DNA of 64,000 nucleotides from positions 82,678,003-82,742,002 of the forward strand of contig NC_134398.1 of assembly GCF_050003625.1 (NCBI RefSeq), written 5' to 3'. Of the stretch, positions 11,431 to 23,302 are shown piece by piece. Position 1 is the first letter of the stretch. Each line of letters begins with the position of its first letter. A program made the position numbers and the translations under genes. Below the pieces are notes generated by a model. The model was not told where the DNA came from. It did no database searches and saw nothing but the letters and a program-made list of their open reading frames with translations. The DNA is from Haematobia irritans (Eukaryota; Arthropoda; Insecta; Diptera; Muscidae).

Positions 11431-12275
11431 TCCAGCATATTATTGGCTGTATTTGAACGTATCTGGGTATACTAAACCCAATTCTGGGATAAGGTGGCAT
11501 TAATCCGTATATATAATTCTTGTTGCTTTATAATGGTTGTTATGCCATGTTTGCAGGACATCCCGTTCCATTGATATTAGCACAGCTCCTGACCAATCAT
11601 CTTGTGCGAAATTTTTCTGCTTTGCTTGTCTTCAGTTTTGTATTTTTTAATTTAAAAAATGGTCATATTGATGAGGAGGTGGAGCAGTCCCAAAATCAAT
11701 TCATGATTCTCTGTTTCTTTTGATCGAAAGGGCAACTCTAGGAGTATGAATTTGTGTGGGAGTTATATCGGCAGGATGTGCCCCACACCTGCAGGACGCA
11801 TTCCTCCCCTCCGAAAATTCATACGTAAAATAAGCAATATTGAAGGAACAATTTTGGAGTTATACAATATCGCATCACCAAATTTTTACCCTGCGATTAA
11901 AGGGTGTTCCAAGCATATTAATTCGTCATCAATTTTAAGTCAGAGGCTAACTTCGTTCGTGAGATATGGCCACTGATCCTCTCCAGAAATTTAGGATAAT
12001 AAATACAGAAATTAAAAGAGCTTATTTGGTGTCTTAAAAATCAAATCTTGATATATGCTATACCTTGTTCGATAGGTATTTCATAGGACTAAGCACGGCC
12101 GGTTAGGTAGTCCTGGCAGGATATCCCGTTCCAGAGATATGGGTCTCCTCCCATTCCCAAATGTGTCACCACATATCTCTTGCGGTGGTTAATATATTTC
12201 CAAAATAAATAAACCGTTATGTAGGGTGTATCCTTGGAATTGTTCCTGCGAAATTTTAACTTAAAATTCCTAGTA

Positions 12276-13206
12276 AAGGGTGATTCTTTTGAGGTTAGGA
12301 TTTTCATGCATTAGTATTTGACAGATCACGTGGGATTTCAGACATGGTGTCAAAGAGAAAGATGCTCAGTATGCTTTGACATTTCATCATGAATAGCCGA
12401 ACGATCTGCCACAACGTCGAATTTTCAGTGAATGGGCCCTAGAAAAGTTGGCAGAAAATCCGCTTTTTTATCGACAAATTTTGTTCAGCGATGAGGCTCA
12501 TTTCTGGTTGAATGGCTACGTAAATAAGCAAAATTGCCGCATTTGGAGTGAAGAGCAACCAGAAGCCGTTCAAGAACTGCCCATGCATCCCGAAAAATGC
12601 ACTGTTTGGTGTGGTTTGTACGCTGGTGGAATCATTGGACCGTATTTTTTCAAAGATGCTGTTGGACGCAACGTTACGGTGAATGGCGATCGCTATCGTT
12701 CGATGCTAACAAACTTTTTGTTGCCAAAAATGGAAGAACTGAACTTGGTTGACATGTGGTTTCAACAAGATGGCGCTACATGCCACACAGCTCGCGATTC
12801 TATGGCCATTTTGAGGGAAAACTTCGGAGAACAATTCATCTCAAGAAATGGACCGGTAAGTTGGCCACCAAGATCATGCGATTTGACGCCTTTAGACTAT
12901 TTTTTGTGGGGCTACGTCAAGTCTAAAGTCTACAGAAATAAGCCAGCAACTATTCCAGCTTTGGAAGACAACATTTCCGAAGAAATTCGGGCTATTCCGG
13001 CCGAAATGCTCGAAAAAGTTGCCCAAAATTGGACTTTCCGAATGGACCACCTAAGACGCAGCCGCGGTCAACATTTAAATGAAATTATCTTCAAAAAGTA
13101 AATGTCATGGACAAATCTAACGTTTCAAATAAAGAACCGATGAGATTTTGCAAATTTTATGCGTTTTTAAAAAAAAAAGTTATCAAGCTCTTAACAAATC
13201 ACCCTT
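12276..13206 (+). mobile_element. Rosa-type mariner deletion derivative, copy 2
   Basis: A 931-bp insertion flanked by TA (12274-12275 and 13207-13208). The empty site is visible in the left foldback arm near 1838, which reads as the same sequence with a single TA; this proves the insertion and its target duplication. The termini are AAGGGTGATTCTTTTGAGG and the complement of AAGGGTGATTTGTTAAG. Of the three close copies this keeps the most transposase. Confidence 0.9.
12397..13101 (+). pseudogene. DD41D mariner-type transposase, catalytic part intact
   Basis: Open from just after a TAG at 12394-12396 to the TAA before 13102, about 234 codons. All three catalytic acids are present: FSDEAHFW, FQQDGATCHTA and TPLDYFLWG, with 41 residues between the last two. 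This spacing defines the rosa group of the Tc1/mariner superfamily. The amino-terminal helix-turn-helix DNA-binding domain, roughly the first 100 or more residues of the family, is missing through an internal deletion near 12396. It cannot recognise its ends, so I call it a pseudogene although the catalytic part reads cleanly. A first ATG-like start inside the frame is not convincing. Confidence 0.85.
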
Positions 13207-13267
13207 TAGTTTTTCCAAAAAATCAGTTTTTCGGAAAAATCCCAAATTTTTTTACCCTAATCTATTA

Positions 13268-16127
13268 CACTGAAAAAACAATGAACCCTTTTCCATTGCA
13301 AAATGAACTAAACTGTAGTAATATTGACCATGATTTAGCCCTTAAAATTTTTTTCAACTTGTCTAGTTTATAATTTTCTTAAATTTTAGTTCATCTATAA
13401 CATTGTAGTTTAGTTCATTTTTACAACACCATAAGATTTATATACCCCTACCAAGTTAAAAAGTCAGTATTATTTTGGTTAACTTGCTTATTTTGTGGGA
13501 AACCCGATAATAAAAATTGGTTAACAGTCTCTTTAAAATGTCGACGACTAAACTATTTTTAAATCAATCATTCCACAGTACAGAGAAATTAAATAATTAA
13601 AGGAACAACAAACCGTTTTACTATTATGAAAATGTTCATACATTAAAATTCAACTTTCTTTAAGCAAAAGTACTTTATTATAAAAACTTATGATGAAAGT
13701 TCTTAAAACAATGTTTTCTGTGAATAAAAATTATGACCACGTGGAACAGAGAGTAGTTCATTTGAACCCGCTTTTTGGACATTTTGACTTATCCTTTTTT
13801 TATTCATCGTAGGTAGTTTATTCACATATCTTGCTGGAAAAAATGGAAACAAAAATGAAAATTGTTAAAAATTAACACCATGTAATGAAATATAATTTTA
13901 ATTCTTCATTTTAGCTTGTAACTTACCATATTTGGGGCATTTTATCAAATGGTGTAAAGAATTCAACTTTTCTTTGGAAAACGTATCTCATAAAATTTGT
14001 ACCTGAAACAATTTGAGAAATAATGAAGTATTCTAAATAAACTCATAAAACTGTGTTGTTATCGATGTGAAGGATATAATAAAATAAATATTCTAGTTGA
14101 AGCCAAAGTTTTAATATAAAACTTACCAATTCTCTATTAAATTGTACGCTGAGGGGAAATATAAAAAGTTGTCCAAATTTATTTGGGTTACTCTGAAATT
14201 AAATATTAAATAAAATTATTAAATAAGTTTTCAAAAAATCTAATGAAAAAAATAATAATATGCATTAAAAACCAAATATTCTTGATAACCCTAGACAGTC
14301 ATCATTCGTCAAAATGACGACACGTAATTTCATTTTCGATTTAAAATGCATTTTAGTCTATTGGGAAATGGTGAATTTAAGTTATACTAATTGGACCGTT
14401 TTATGAATTTTTGTTTTATACTATTTAAAACCAAATTGAATAAGAAAATAAAATCAAGTTTGGTTCACTTTTTCGCTCACGATGAAAATTTTAGCGTCTT
14501 GAAATGAGCCGTAGTCAAAATGACGAAGGCTGACGTTAATGTACGAAAAATAAGGATGACTGTCCAGTGCTAAAAGAAAGTTAAAGAATCCTTACCAATT
14601 CACTATTAAATTACAGGCAAAGGAGTACTAAAAATTTGTCCAAATGTTTAAGGGGTTATTCTGAAATTAAATATTTGTTTTTACATTAAAAATATTACAT
14701 TGGTTTCCAAAAAATTTGATTAAAGAAATACTAAAATAAGGCATTAAAAACCTGTAATTTTGATGATAAAAAGATCACAAAAACGTAAATATTCTAGTTA
14801 AAATAAAGCCAATTTTTAAAAGAAAACTTACCAATTCTCTATTTTTTATTTGTTCGAATCCATCTGGAGTTGCTCTGAAATTAAATATTGTTTTTACAAC
14901 AAAGAAAAACATTAAACTGGTTTCCAAAAAAATTAATTAACAAATAATAATATACATAAAAAAATATTCTTTTTAAAAGAAAGTCATATTAAAAAATACT
15001 TACCAATTTATGAATAAACTATGAGATATAACAAAAATTTTCTAAATTCATCTGGAATTGAATATTAATTTTTTACATAGAATAATAAAAATTTCAATAC
15101 ACTTTCAACATATTTTCCTAAATATTCGTAATAACTTTTTTCTAAACTACCGATAAAATATTAATAACTTTCATTTAAAAGGTTTAATAAACAAACACCA
15201 ATATATGTCTCAAAAATCCAAAATATTCCATGCCTTTATATTCCTTTGTTGCATACCTGCTTAAAAGTTGCAACAGCCCACGCCAACGCCAACTATACAA
15301 CTGACGCATGCCAAACAAAACCAAGCAAAGCCAAAACATTCCTACAACAACAAAAACACATGTGCCTTTATTGAAAACAACACCTCATCCAGCCAAATAA
15401 ACCATCCGCGAATAACAAACTCACACACACGCAAACCACTAAATGAACAAAAATAAAAACAACCCCACGCTCATGTATACACAACAAAACTCAAGTAACA
15501 TCATCTTTACATTAATCACATTCCACTATGCCGATAAAGATCTCTGTACTATGCATTAGTTCATCGCATCTGCTGACAATTTACTCTAAGAATAATATTC
15601 GTAAAGGCACACCAGTTTACGAACAATGAAACGTTTAACTTAAAATTTGCAAAATTTTCAAGAAATGTTATCTACCATTTTTGACGAAAATGTATATAAA
15701 TTTAATTACATGTGAACTAAAAATATTTCATTGGGTAATTTTTTACCAACAATTATTAACTATAGGAATTGTCAGTAAGAAATTGCTATCCACTTTCAAG
15801 TTCAGTTTTCGTAAAAAAATATTTTCTCATACAAAAAAATCTTATAGTAAATTGCACTTATTATTTAGAAAATACTTTACATTTCACAAGTAGTTTTATA
15901 GCATGACAAACGAATTTTTAACTACCAGTTAAGAAATTTTTAAAGGAAATTTCCATCGTATTTTGTAGGCCATGAACTAAACGATTGCTACTTAGAATTT
16001 GTAAAATTTCCTTCCGAGTAGTTAATTTTCGTTGAAGATGCGAAAAATGAACTAAAATTCTGGAAAATTCTTGTAATAAATTATTGTAAAAATTTTCTTA
16101 AATTTACGAGACACTTTTTTTTCTGTG
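13268..16127. mobile_element. TIR element Y, copy 1, inserted in the right arm
   Basis: Starts CACTGAAAAAACAATGAACC; the complement of its end reads CACAGAAAAAAAGTGTCTCG. TA flanks both sides (13266-13267, 16128-16129), and the empty site is seen in the left foldback arm near 1770. The centre (14110-15110) holds about four diverged units of roughly 220 bp, each with CTTACCAATTCTCTATTAAA. A second copy lies at 44060-48373 and a right-end fragment at 41851-42033. No coding region is present. It probably depends on a Tc1/mariner-type transposase. Confidence 0.8.
14289..14569. mobile_element. piggyBac-like MITE inside element Y copy 1
   Basis: Absent from copy 2 of element Y, where the site reads TTAA (about 45068). 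Here the flanks are ATAA and CTAA, diverged TTAA. The left end CCCTAGACAGTCATCATTC and the complement of the right end, CACTGGACAGTCATCC, form short inverted repeats. Both ends are followed by GTCAAAATGACGA-type palindromes. TTAA target and CCCTAG start fit piggyBac; the family is inferred. Confidence 0.65.
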
Positions 16128-16249
16128 TACAATTGGTTTGTGTCTAGGGTTTTAAATACGTATTTATTTTCACACACATACTAATATATGTGACGCATAT
16201 ATTTAAAATTAACTTTTTTGTAACATTTTACGATAAATGTTAATAGTTG

Positions 16250-17960
16250 ATACTATAGCCATGTTGGATTACTTCTGCGCAACTTTTTGCCATTGGTTAG
16301 GATTAAATGGTCAATCATATCCTATGGTTCAGGTTCAAATAGATTTCGTAAGCGTTTTGGAAAAATTTCATATCAATTTTTCATTTTACAGCTTTCCAAA
16401 GCTTGTTTTATGACTTTTACTTTAGGCGACTGAAAATGCTAGTCAAGCACCCGCAATTTTTCATCGAAAATCCATTGTTTTACCACGTTACACGCACTCA
16501 GAGAAGAAACATGATTGTCACAATCATATTCGAAGAGCAAAATAATATGATAGGAGCTATTTTTGCGTTGACCATGTAACATTTTCACCTGCAACCATGT
16601 TGGCTCAGTGAACATGGTTCTACGAAAAATAAAATTGTCCTCATCTAAAATGTTATTATATTGATAAAAAGAATTTTGTTTTAATCAAAATACAATGGTC
16701 ACGATCTAAAATGTTATGGTATTCGTCAAAAATGTTTTTCTTCCAGTTAAAAGAACATGGTCACAACCTAAAATGTTTTGATCTTTATGAAAAAACTTTT
16801 TTCATCGTCGAAAAAAGAACGCCACTTGAGAAAAGAAAACACCAAATTAACTTTATTTATTTATAAACTAATTCATTGTTTATTTGTATTTATAATGTCG
16901 TGCAAGCAAACATCACATATTTTTACATATTCTATTTTGGTTCAATTTCAACAATACGTAATCATTCTATATTTACTTCGGGCCCATCAAATGTACCAAC
17001 GCAGACATCATGTAACTGCAAATGAAAATAAATTATACCATATATCAAAATGCAGAAAAAAACAGGTACATTTTTTCAATTACCTTTTTTTGTGTTCACA
17101 TAAAACCACGTGCCACTTCTGAATAAATTAACACAAAACACAGTAATTCCGTATTCTCCCTCCATTCTAAGAAACAATCAACACACGACTGACGCGCAAA
17201 ATGGTAAGCATTAAATGGATGCGGCAACCATGTCCAAACATGTTTTTTCTGTGAGTGCGTGCGTGTGAGGTCGTGATCGCGCTGAATAATCCATGCAGAC
17301 GACATTTCCCGGAATGCTTACGGCAATATCACAAGAGACAAAATGTTTTTGTAGACTTCCGACAGCATAATACCCTCGACTCTATAAATCGGGCCAATAA
17401 CTTGTCCAGAAAAATACCCCCAGGCTCTAATATTGGCCCCACCATGATTGACGTAACTTTTTGTATTTCTTGGATTAAGGCTTTCCTTGCAGCCTTCGTA
17501 CTAAATTTCTACCATCCGATCCATGCAAGTTAAATTTTGAGTCGTAGGAAAATATAGCGCATATCCTCTGTTCCTGAGGCCATTTAAGGTATTTTTGTGA
17601 AAATTCAAGGCGCGCTAACCTAGTTTTCTTTGAAATAAGTGATTTTTCACATTTTCGTATAATTGCACTCCGACTTCTAATGCTCTACCTCGCTACCGTT
17701 ATGGTAGATATACCCAGTTGAATTTAATTTTTGACTTCTCTAGATGATATTTGATTGAATTGCTGCATAGTTGTTTTGATTATATGATCTTCTTTTGGCG
17801 TAGTCTTAGGTTTTCTTCTACCCCAGTGTACAGTTTTGGTGCATCCACTGTTTATACCTTGAGATTCAGTTGGCTTTTGCATATTGTACTCTTCCGAAAT
17901 TCATTTTTGTGATTCCCCAACTTTAAAATCATCGATATTTTGCGCTTTATTATGTTGATT
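16250..17960 (-). pseudogene. Dead Tc1-like transposase split by a MITE
   Basis: Translated in shifting minus frames, 17960-17259 and then 16493-16250 give blocks typical of Tc1-like DD34E transposases. In order: RKPKTTPKEDHIIKTT, ISKKTRLARLEF, SKFNLHGSDGR, the FSGQVIGPIYRVEGIM block, then VVKQWIFDEKLRVLD. Several frameshifts and stops interrupt it, including one in place of the DWP-type residues after RVLD. The MITE at 16494-17258 lies just after the second catalytic region (about 17270), where the expected QQDNDPKHT motif is degraded. It is a fossil, unrelated to the rosa-type copies. Confidence 0.75.
16494..17258. mobile_element. TIR element inserted in the Tc1-like pseudogene
   Basis: Ends read GCACTCAGAGAAGAAACATG and, in complement, GCACTCACAGAAAAAACATG. 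The left part (16640-16790) has about three diverged units of roughly 65 bp containing ATGGTCACnAnCTAAAATGTT. The Tc1-like reading frame resumes on the far side, which shows it is an insertion. The target duplication is not clear. No coding region. Confidence 0.65.
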
Positions 17961-18169
17961 GTGCTTATTGCCGGTAATTTTATCTAATTATCAATTTTAT
18001 CCAAATATCAATTTTTAATAACAGCCCATTCATTTTCCCAATTAGAACTTGGAAATACCACTCCATAACGATTATTTTTTAAGTGGAAGCGAAACATTAA
18101 AGTTATTATTATGGGAGATATACCTAGATTAAGTTCATGGTAGGGTTGGATGCAAATGTTTTGAACAGC

Positions 18170-18810
18170 ACCCCAGCAAAAAAAGAGCTTCCAAAAAAGT
18201 AGTTTGGATCCCCAATCTGTGATCCGGAAGTAGTGCAAACTTGGATCATCTCCAATGAATTCTACATGGGCTTGTCATAAGACGGAAGTACTCCCTTTTT
18301 GGATCCTTTGCATTGCTTTAGAAGTTTTTTAGCCCTGGAAGTTAATTTGAATGAAGAAATTTAAAAAGCGAAAAAAAAATTTTTTTTTCAACCAATTTCA
18401 CTTTTTTTCATCCATATGTTTTATTACACAATTATTTTCCTATTATCTAATTTTTACAATTTGAAAAACTTTTTCGCTCCGACCAGGGGTTGAACCTGGG
18501 TTTGCAGGCACCATAACAGAACGCCTTAGCACGCTCAGCCACAAACGCCATTGAACAAAAGCGTCGAAAGGTCAATTAAAATGTTTGTGATATGATCGTA
18601 ATACGACACCAAGGAATAACATTCTAATTGCTTCTCGAGATGTTCTTTATTTGTATGAACGAAAAAATAAGAAACGCAGGTTCAAATCTCACCAGCGGCA
18701 ATTTTTTATATAATATATATTTTTCCATTAAAAATCAACAAAAAAATTAAAAATTCTCGTAATTTGCAAAACCTTCTCAAAAGAACTTCCATGGAAGCGA
18801 AAAATTCATA
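18170..18810 (-). repeat. tRNA-like element, copy 1
   Basis: The minus strand of 18360-18810 is similar to 63070-63450, block by block. Shared blocks are TTCCATGGAAGTTCTTTTGAG, AACATCTCGAGAAG, AATTGACCTTTCG, and a tRNA-like part with GCTAAGGCGTTCTGTTATGG (A-box side) and CCAGGTTCAACCCCTGG (B box) at 18476-18552. A second B-box-like GGTTCAAATCTC lies at about 18680 on the plus strand, so two tRNA-like pieces face away from each other. The left part (18180-18340) begins CCAGCAAAAAAAGAGCTTCC, a terminus-like sequence. Boundaries are approximate. Confidence 0.5.
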
Positions 18811-18883
18811 ATTTTTTTAGTTTTTTATTACTTTGTTTACTTTTTGTACTTTTTTTTATTAATTTATATTTTTTTTTATTTTT

Positions 18884-19066
<183 letters not shown>

Positions 19067-19368
19067 GCCCGATTTTTCTAAATTTGGCTTTAAAACCCTT
19101 ATTTATCAACCGATAGTACTCAAAGTTGGCTAAATGTAATCTTCTATAGTACTATCTATATGTGCAAATTTTCAACGAAATCGGTTCAGATTTAGATTTC
19201 CCAAATTTGACCATAGAACCCTTATTTATTAACTGACCTTACTCAAAGTTGGCTAGATCCAGTCCTCTTTAGTACTAACTGTTTGTGCAAAATTTCATCA
19301 AAGTTGGTTCAGATGTAGATATAGCTCCCATATATATGTATCGCCCATATATATGTATCGCCCATATA

Positions 19369-20240
19369 AAGGGTGATTCTTTTGAGGTTAGGATTTTCAT
19401 GCATTAGTATTTGACAGATCACGTGGGATTTCATCCGCTTTTTTATCGACAAATTTTGTTCAGCGATGAGGCTCATTTCTGGTTGAATGGCTACGTAAAT
19501 AAGCAAAATTGCCGCATTTGGAGTGAAGAGCAACCAGAAGCCGTTCAAGAACTGTCCATGCATCCCGAAAAATGCACTGTTTGGTGTGGTTTGTACGCTG
19601 GTGGAATCATTGGACCGTATTTTTTCAAAGATGCTGTTGGACGCAACGTTACGGTGAATGGCGATCGCTATCGTTCGATGCTAACAAACTTTTTGTTGCC
19701 AAAAATGGAAGAACTGAACTTGGTTGACATGTGGTTTCAACAAGATGGCGCTACATGCCACACAGCTCGCGATTCTATGGTCATTTTGAGGGAAAACTTC
19801 GGAGAACAATTCATCTCAAGAAATGGACCGGTAAGTTGGCCACCAAGATCATGCGATTTGACGCCTTTAGACTATTTTTTGTGGGGCTACGTCAAGTCTA
19901 AAGTCTACAGAAATAAGCCAGCAACTATTCCAGCTTTGGAAGACAACATTTCCGAAGAAATTCGGGCTATTCCGGCCGAAATGCTCGAAAAAGTTGCCCA
20001 AAATTGGACTTTCCGAATGGACCACCTAAGACGCAGCCGCGGTCAACATTTAAATGAAATTATCTTCAAAAAGTAAATGTCATGGACCAATCTAACGCGG
20101 TCAACATTTAAATGAAATTATCTTCAAAAAGTAAATGTCATGGACCAATCTAACGTTTCAAATAAAGAACCGATGAGATTTTGCAAATTTTATGCGTTTT
20201 TTTTTTTTTAAAGTTATCAAGCTCTTAACAAATCACCCTT
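19369..20240 (+). mobile_element. Rosa-type mariner deletion derivative, copy 3
   Basis: An 872-bp insertion flanked by TA (19367-19368, 20241-20242), with the same termini as the copies at 7592 and 12276. A 58-bp stretch covering the transposase 3' end and stop is tandemly repeated (about 20037-20094 and 20095-20152). The internal deletion joins the 5' region directly to the FYRQILF coding block, a different breakpoint from copies 1 and 2. Confidence 0.9.
19411..20076 (+). pseudogene. DD41D mariner-type transposase, amino-terminal deletion
   Basis: About 221 codons, nearly identical to the copy at 12397-13101 over the shared part. All three catalytic acids are present (FSDEAHFW, FQQDGATCHTA, TPLDYFLWG; 41-residue spacing). 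The frame starts in the 5' untranslated repeat and enters the transposase at FYRQILF, so the DNA-binding domain is gone and the first dozen residues are not transposase. The high identity between copies suggests recent activity driven by a full-length source elsewhere. Confidence 0.85.
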
Positions 20241-20879
20241 TATATGTATCGATTTTGAATAATTTGCCCCTAATGACCTTATGTTTGACCATAGAGGACT
20301 CATTTCTTAACTGATCTTACTCACATTTAGCACAGGGCCACCTTCTGTGGTTTCAATTAAACCTGGGGAATATCATCTAAATCAGTTCAGATTTAGATAT
20401 AGCTCCCATATATATACATCGCTCGATTTTCACAAATTTGGCTATAATACTCTTATTTATTAAACAATGCTACTCAAGTTTCAAATTTTTATGTACTATC
20501 CGATCGTATTTAGACTTACATGTAACTCTAACAGAATAATATTGCCCGATTTTCCCGAATTTTGATTTATTACTCACATTAATTGAGCGTTTTTCCTCTT
20601 TTTTACTAATGGACTCAATATTAGTTATATACTAACTCTGTAGGTGCAAAGTCAACTACAGCTACAACTATATATAATATCAGAAATTTCTGTTCAGATT
20701 GTGCCAAACCCATAAAAATGTACCCCTTAATGTTGTTAAATATGGAAATGCGGTTTATCGCTCAAACCAATACCAATGTTACTCCACAAATGCTTGTGTT
20801 TACTAATTCAGTAGGGGTGGTTTAGGGTATGATATAGTCGGTCCCGGCCGACTTTCTACTTTACTTACTTGTTTTTGTT

Positions 20880-21314
20880 TTTTTTTTTAATTTAATTGAA
20901 ATGTCTTCAATCACGAAAATGATGGTATCAATCACCCATTTGGATTGAAAACCCACACCTTAATACCTTTCATTTAAGTACCAACAACGATCGGGCATTT
21001 CTAACTCGAAATATAATTTGTTTAGTAAAAAAACAGCGAAAAACTAAAAATAACGTGATATCGCAAAAACTGTTCCATAAAAATTTTTTAACATTTTCGA
21101 ATTCAGCAGATGAAAAAAAAGTCGACTCTCATCAAGTGTACATTTTCAGTATAAACAAGTGTATTTAGCTGATATTGCCAATAAATTTCAATCAAAAAAT
21201 TTTTATTTAATTTTGTTTGAAATAAAAGAAAATATGCGTTTCTTTTAAAAAAATATTCAATATTGTATTTTTGTGAATTATTCTATAAACAAAAGAATTT
21301 TGTTCTTGTTATTT
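20880..21314. repeat. Fragment of dispersed repeat Z
   Basis: Contains GAAAAACTAAAAATAACGTG, a TTTTCGAATTCAGCAGAT block and a CTCTCATCAAGTGTAC block. These are shared, in the same order, with 27050-27440, 33370-33660 (inverted) and 37200-37362. No coding capacity. The left 60 bp resembles the ATTGATT-rich sequence near 32500. Confidence 0.55.
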
Positions 21315-22774
21315 CCCAATAAACACAGAATAAGCGTTTTTCAAATGCAACAACTTTTCAGTTTGAGGGTAAATATCATTTTCAACATAAATTCAACTTG
21401 ACTTGAAAAAGCTCATCTTCAATACATCTTCAAATTGTTTGCGAATTACTTCCAATTTGCCAAAATGTTGACGAAATCTTTGAAAAGGTGTTGAAGATAA
21501 TATGAGAAAACTTTGACAAAACACTACCCTAAAATGCAACGAAAAAAACATGTGGTTTTCAATACTTATTTGTGCAACGAAGTTCGTGGTCAATTGCAAG
21601 AAATAAAAAAAAAAAATGGAAAATTTTAGACAAATAACCAAATAGTTTATAAAAATAGGTAAGCGAAAATGAAATAAAACTTTAAGGAAGTCACTAAATG
21701 TATATCTCTTTGCAGAAAACTAAAATTATGGATTCTACGTTCTTGAAAACATTAAAAAGCTGACCGATGAAAAAATGGTGGACAATTAACTGGAACTGCT
21801 TAAAATAGTTTATAATAATTGGTACGTCAATATGAAAAATTAAATCAACACTTTAGAGAAGTCACTAAATTTAAATCTCTTTGCAGAAAACTAAAATCTT
21901 TGGATGCTACATTCTTGCAAACATTAAGAAGTTGACCAATGAAAAATGAGTGGCTTATCAACAAGAAAAAGTTTCCAGAAACATTACAAGTGCAACCAAT
22001 TAAAATTGTTAAAAACAACAAATTGTTGAAATCAACAACTTCTGGATGAAAATGTGCATCACATCATCTTTGCAGAAAACTAAAATCTTTGGATGCTACA
22101 TTCTTGCAAACATTAAGAAGTTGACCAATGAAAAATGAGTGGCTTATCAACAAGAAAAAGTTTCCAGAAACATTACAAGTGCAACCAATTAAAATTGTTA
22201 AAAACAACAAATTGTTGAAATCAACAACTTCTGGATGAAAATGTGCATCACATCATCAGTTTAATTCAAATGCTATTATCAGTTTAAAATGGATATTTTG
22301 TGAATTCCTTCTGCTGGAAATCAATTCTAACACGCGGTCCAGTACGTTCCTAATTCCAAATTGCCCTCATGTTAATACATTTTAATGCTGTTTTATAACA
22401 CCAACAGGAAGGAAATCGAATGATCAATGCAAAAGTGTTTACTAATAATGTTTAAGATATTTAAAGTTTTGTAGTTTGTTTTTTTTTTGTTCTTATTTGT
22501 GGATATGTTTAATAAGATTATTATTATTATTTTGAATTTGACTCGCATCGAAAATTGTTTGACAAATTATTGAGTAGCGATGCATTTCAATTTGAGGATA
22601 ACACTTGAGATATTATTGCTAATGTGTTGAATTTCACTGTTGAGGGTAATGTCTGTTTTTTGTTGAGAACGCGATTTTCTCAACAATTTCTCAACTTGAA
22701 TATTACCCTAATCCTTTGAAAAAATGTTTGAAAAATTGTTGAGATTTAGTATTTTTCAAGCGTTTTTTATTGGG
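21315..22774. mobile_element. TIR element (CCCAATAAA type) with internal duplication
   Basis: The left end CCCAATAAACACAGAATAAG and the complement of the right end, CCCAATAAAAAACGCTTG, are inverted. Inside, both sides carry TCAACAATTT/CAACTTG-type subterminal motifs and a GAGGGTAA motif. A 189-bp direct duplication occupies 21878-22066 and 22067-22255. No transposase is seen. Class is unknown. Confidence 0.6.
21878..22255. repeat. Two tandem 189-bp units, essentially identical
   Basis: Each unit begins TCTTTGCAGAAAACTAAAAT and ends before the next TCTTTGCAG. A more diverged related unit precedes them at about 21708-21877. The near identity suggests a recent duplication. Confidence 0.85.
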
Positions 22775-22805
22775 TTGTGTGTTTTTTTCTAACATAACTT
22801 ACATA

Positions 22806-23300
22806 CACCCTCAAAAAAAAATCGCTTCTGTAACATATACCCCAAACACATTTTGCCTCAAGCATATATATTTTCAGGATTGGTCCAAACAAAATATTGT
22901 TTGTATTGTTCAAACATATTATGCTTCATCTTAGGGCATACACTGGTAGTCAAAAATTTTAATGAAATTTTCTTTGTGTGGATATATTTTTAAGGCGCCA
23001 ATTATTTACTTCCATTATTTTACTTGTAGCCTACTCTCTAGGTCTCTCCTTCTAAACACATATATGTTTATAGGCTATTTCCAAATTAATATATGTTTGC
23101 ATCTAAGCATATTATATTTATAAACATTTTATGTTACAAACATAATATGTTCTAACATATTAATATATATGTCCCAAACATGTTATGCTGGTTTATGAAA
23201 ATTATATGCTTGCACTTAAAAATATTGTGTTAAAAAATTTGAGTTCCAAACATATAATTTTTACACCCAAACATATGAAAAACAGTCTTTTTCGTCCGTG
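22806..23300. mobile_element. Short derivative of element A (copy C)
   Basis: A 495-bp element flanked by TA (22804-22805, 23301-23302). Its left end is CACCCTCAAAAAAAAATCGC, the same terminus as in copies A and B. Its inner sequence is rich in AACATATT motifs. It lacks the tRNA-like pair found in the long copies. Confidence 0.75.
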
Positions 23301-23302
23301 TA

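Larger units (their letters stand above)
9850..16184. repeat. Right arm of the large inverted repeat, with insertions
   Basis: Reverse complement of 1721-3112, enlarged by tandem units and interrupted by a mariner copy (12276-13206) and a TIR element (13268-16127). The arm sequence resumes exactly at both breaks: after the mariner TA at 13207 and after the TA at 16128-16129. A diverged tRNA-like module lies at about 9866-9950. Without insertions the arm is about 2.5 kb, against 1.4 kb for the left arm. Confidence 0.7.

Noticed and set aside
12397..13101. Active mariner transposase
   Set aside because: The catalytic acids are present but the DNA-binding domain is deleted, and a stop lies just upstream.
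15268..15456. Short Asn/Thr/Gln-rich open frame
   Set aside because: Low-complexity stretch within element Y; not kept in the second copy.
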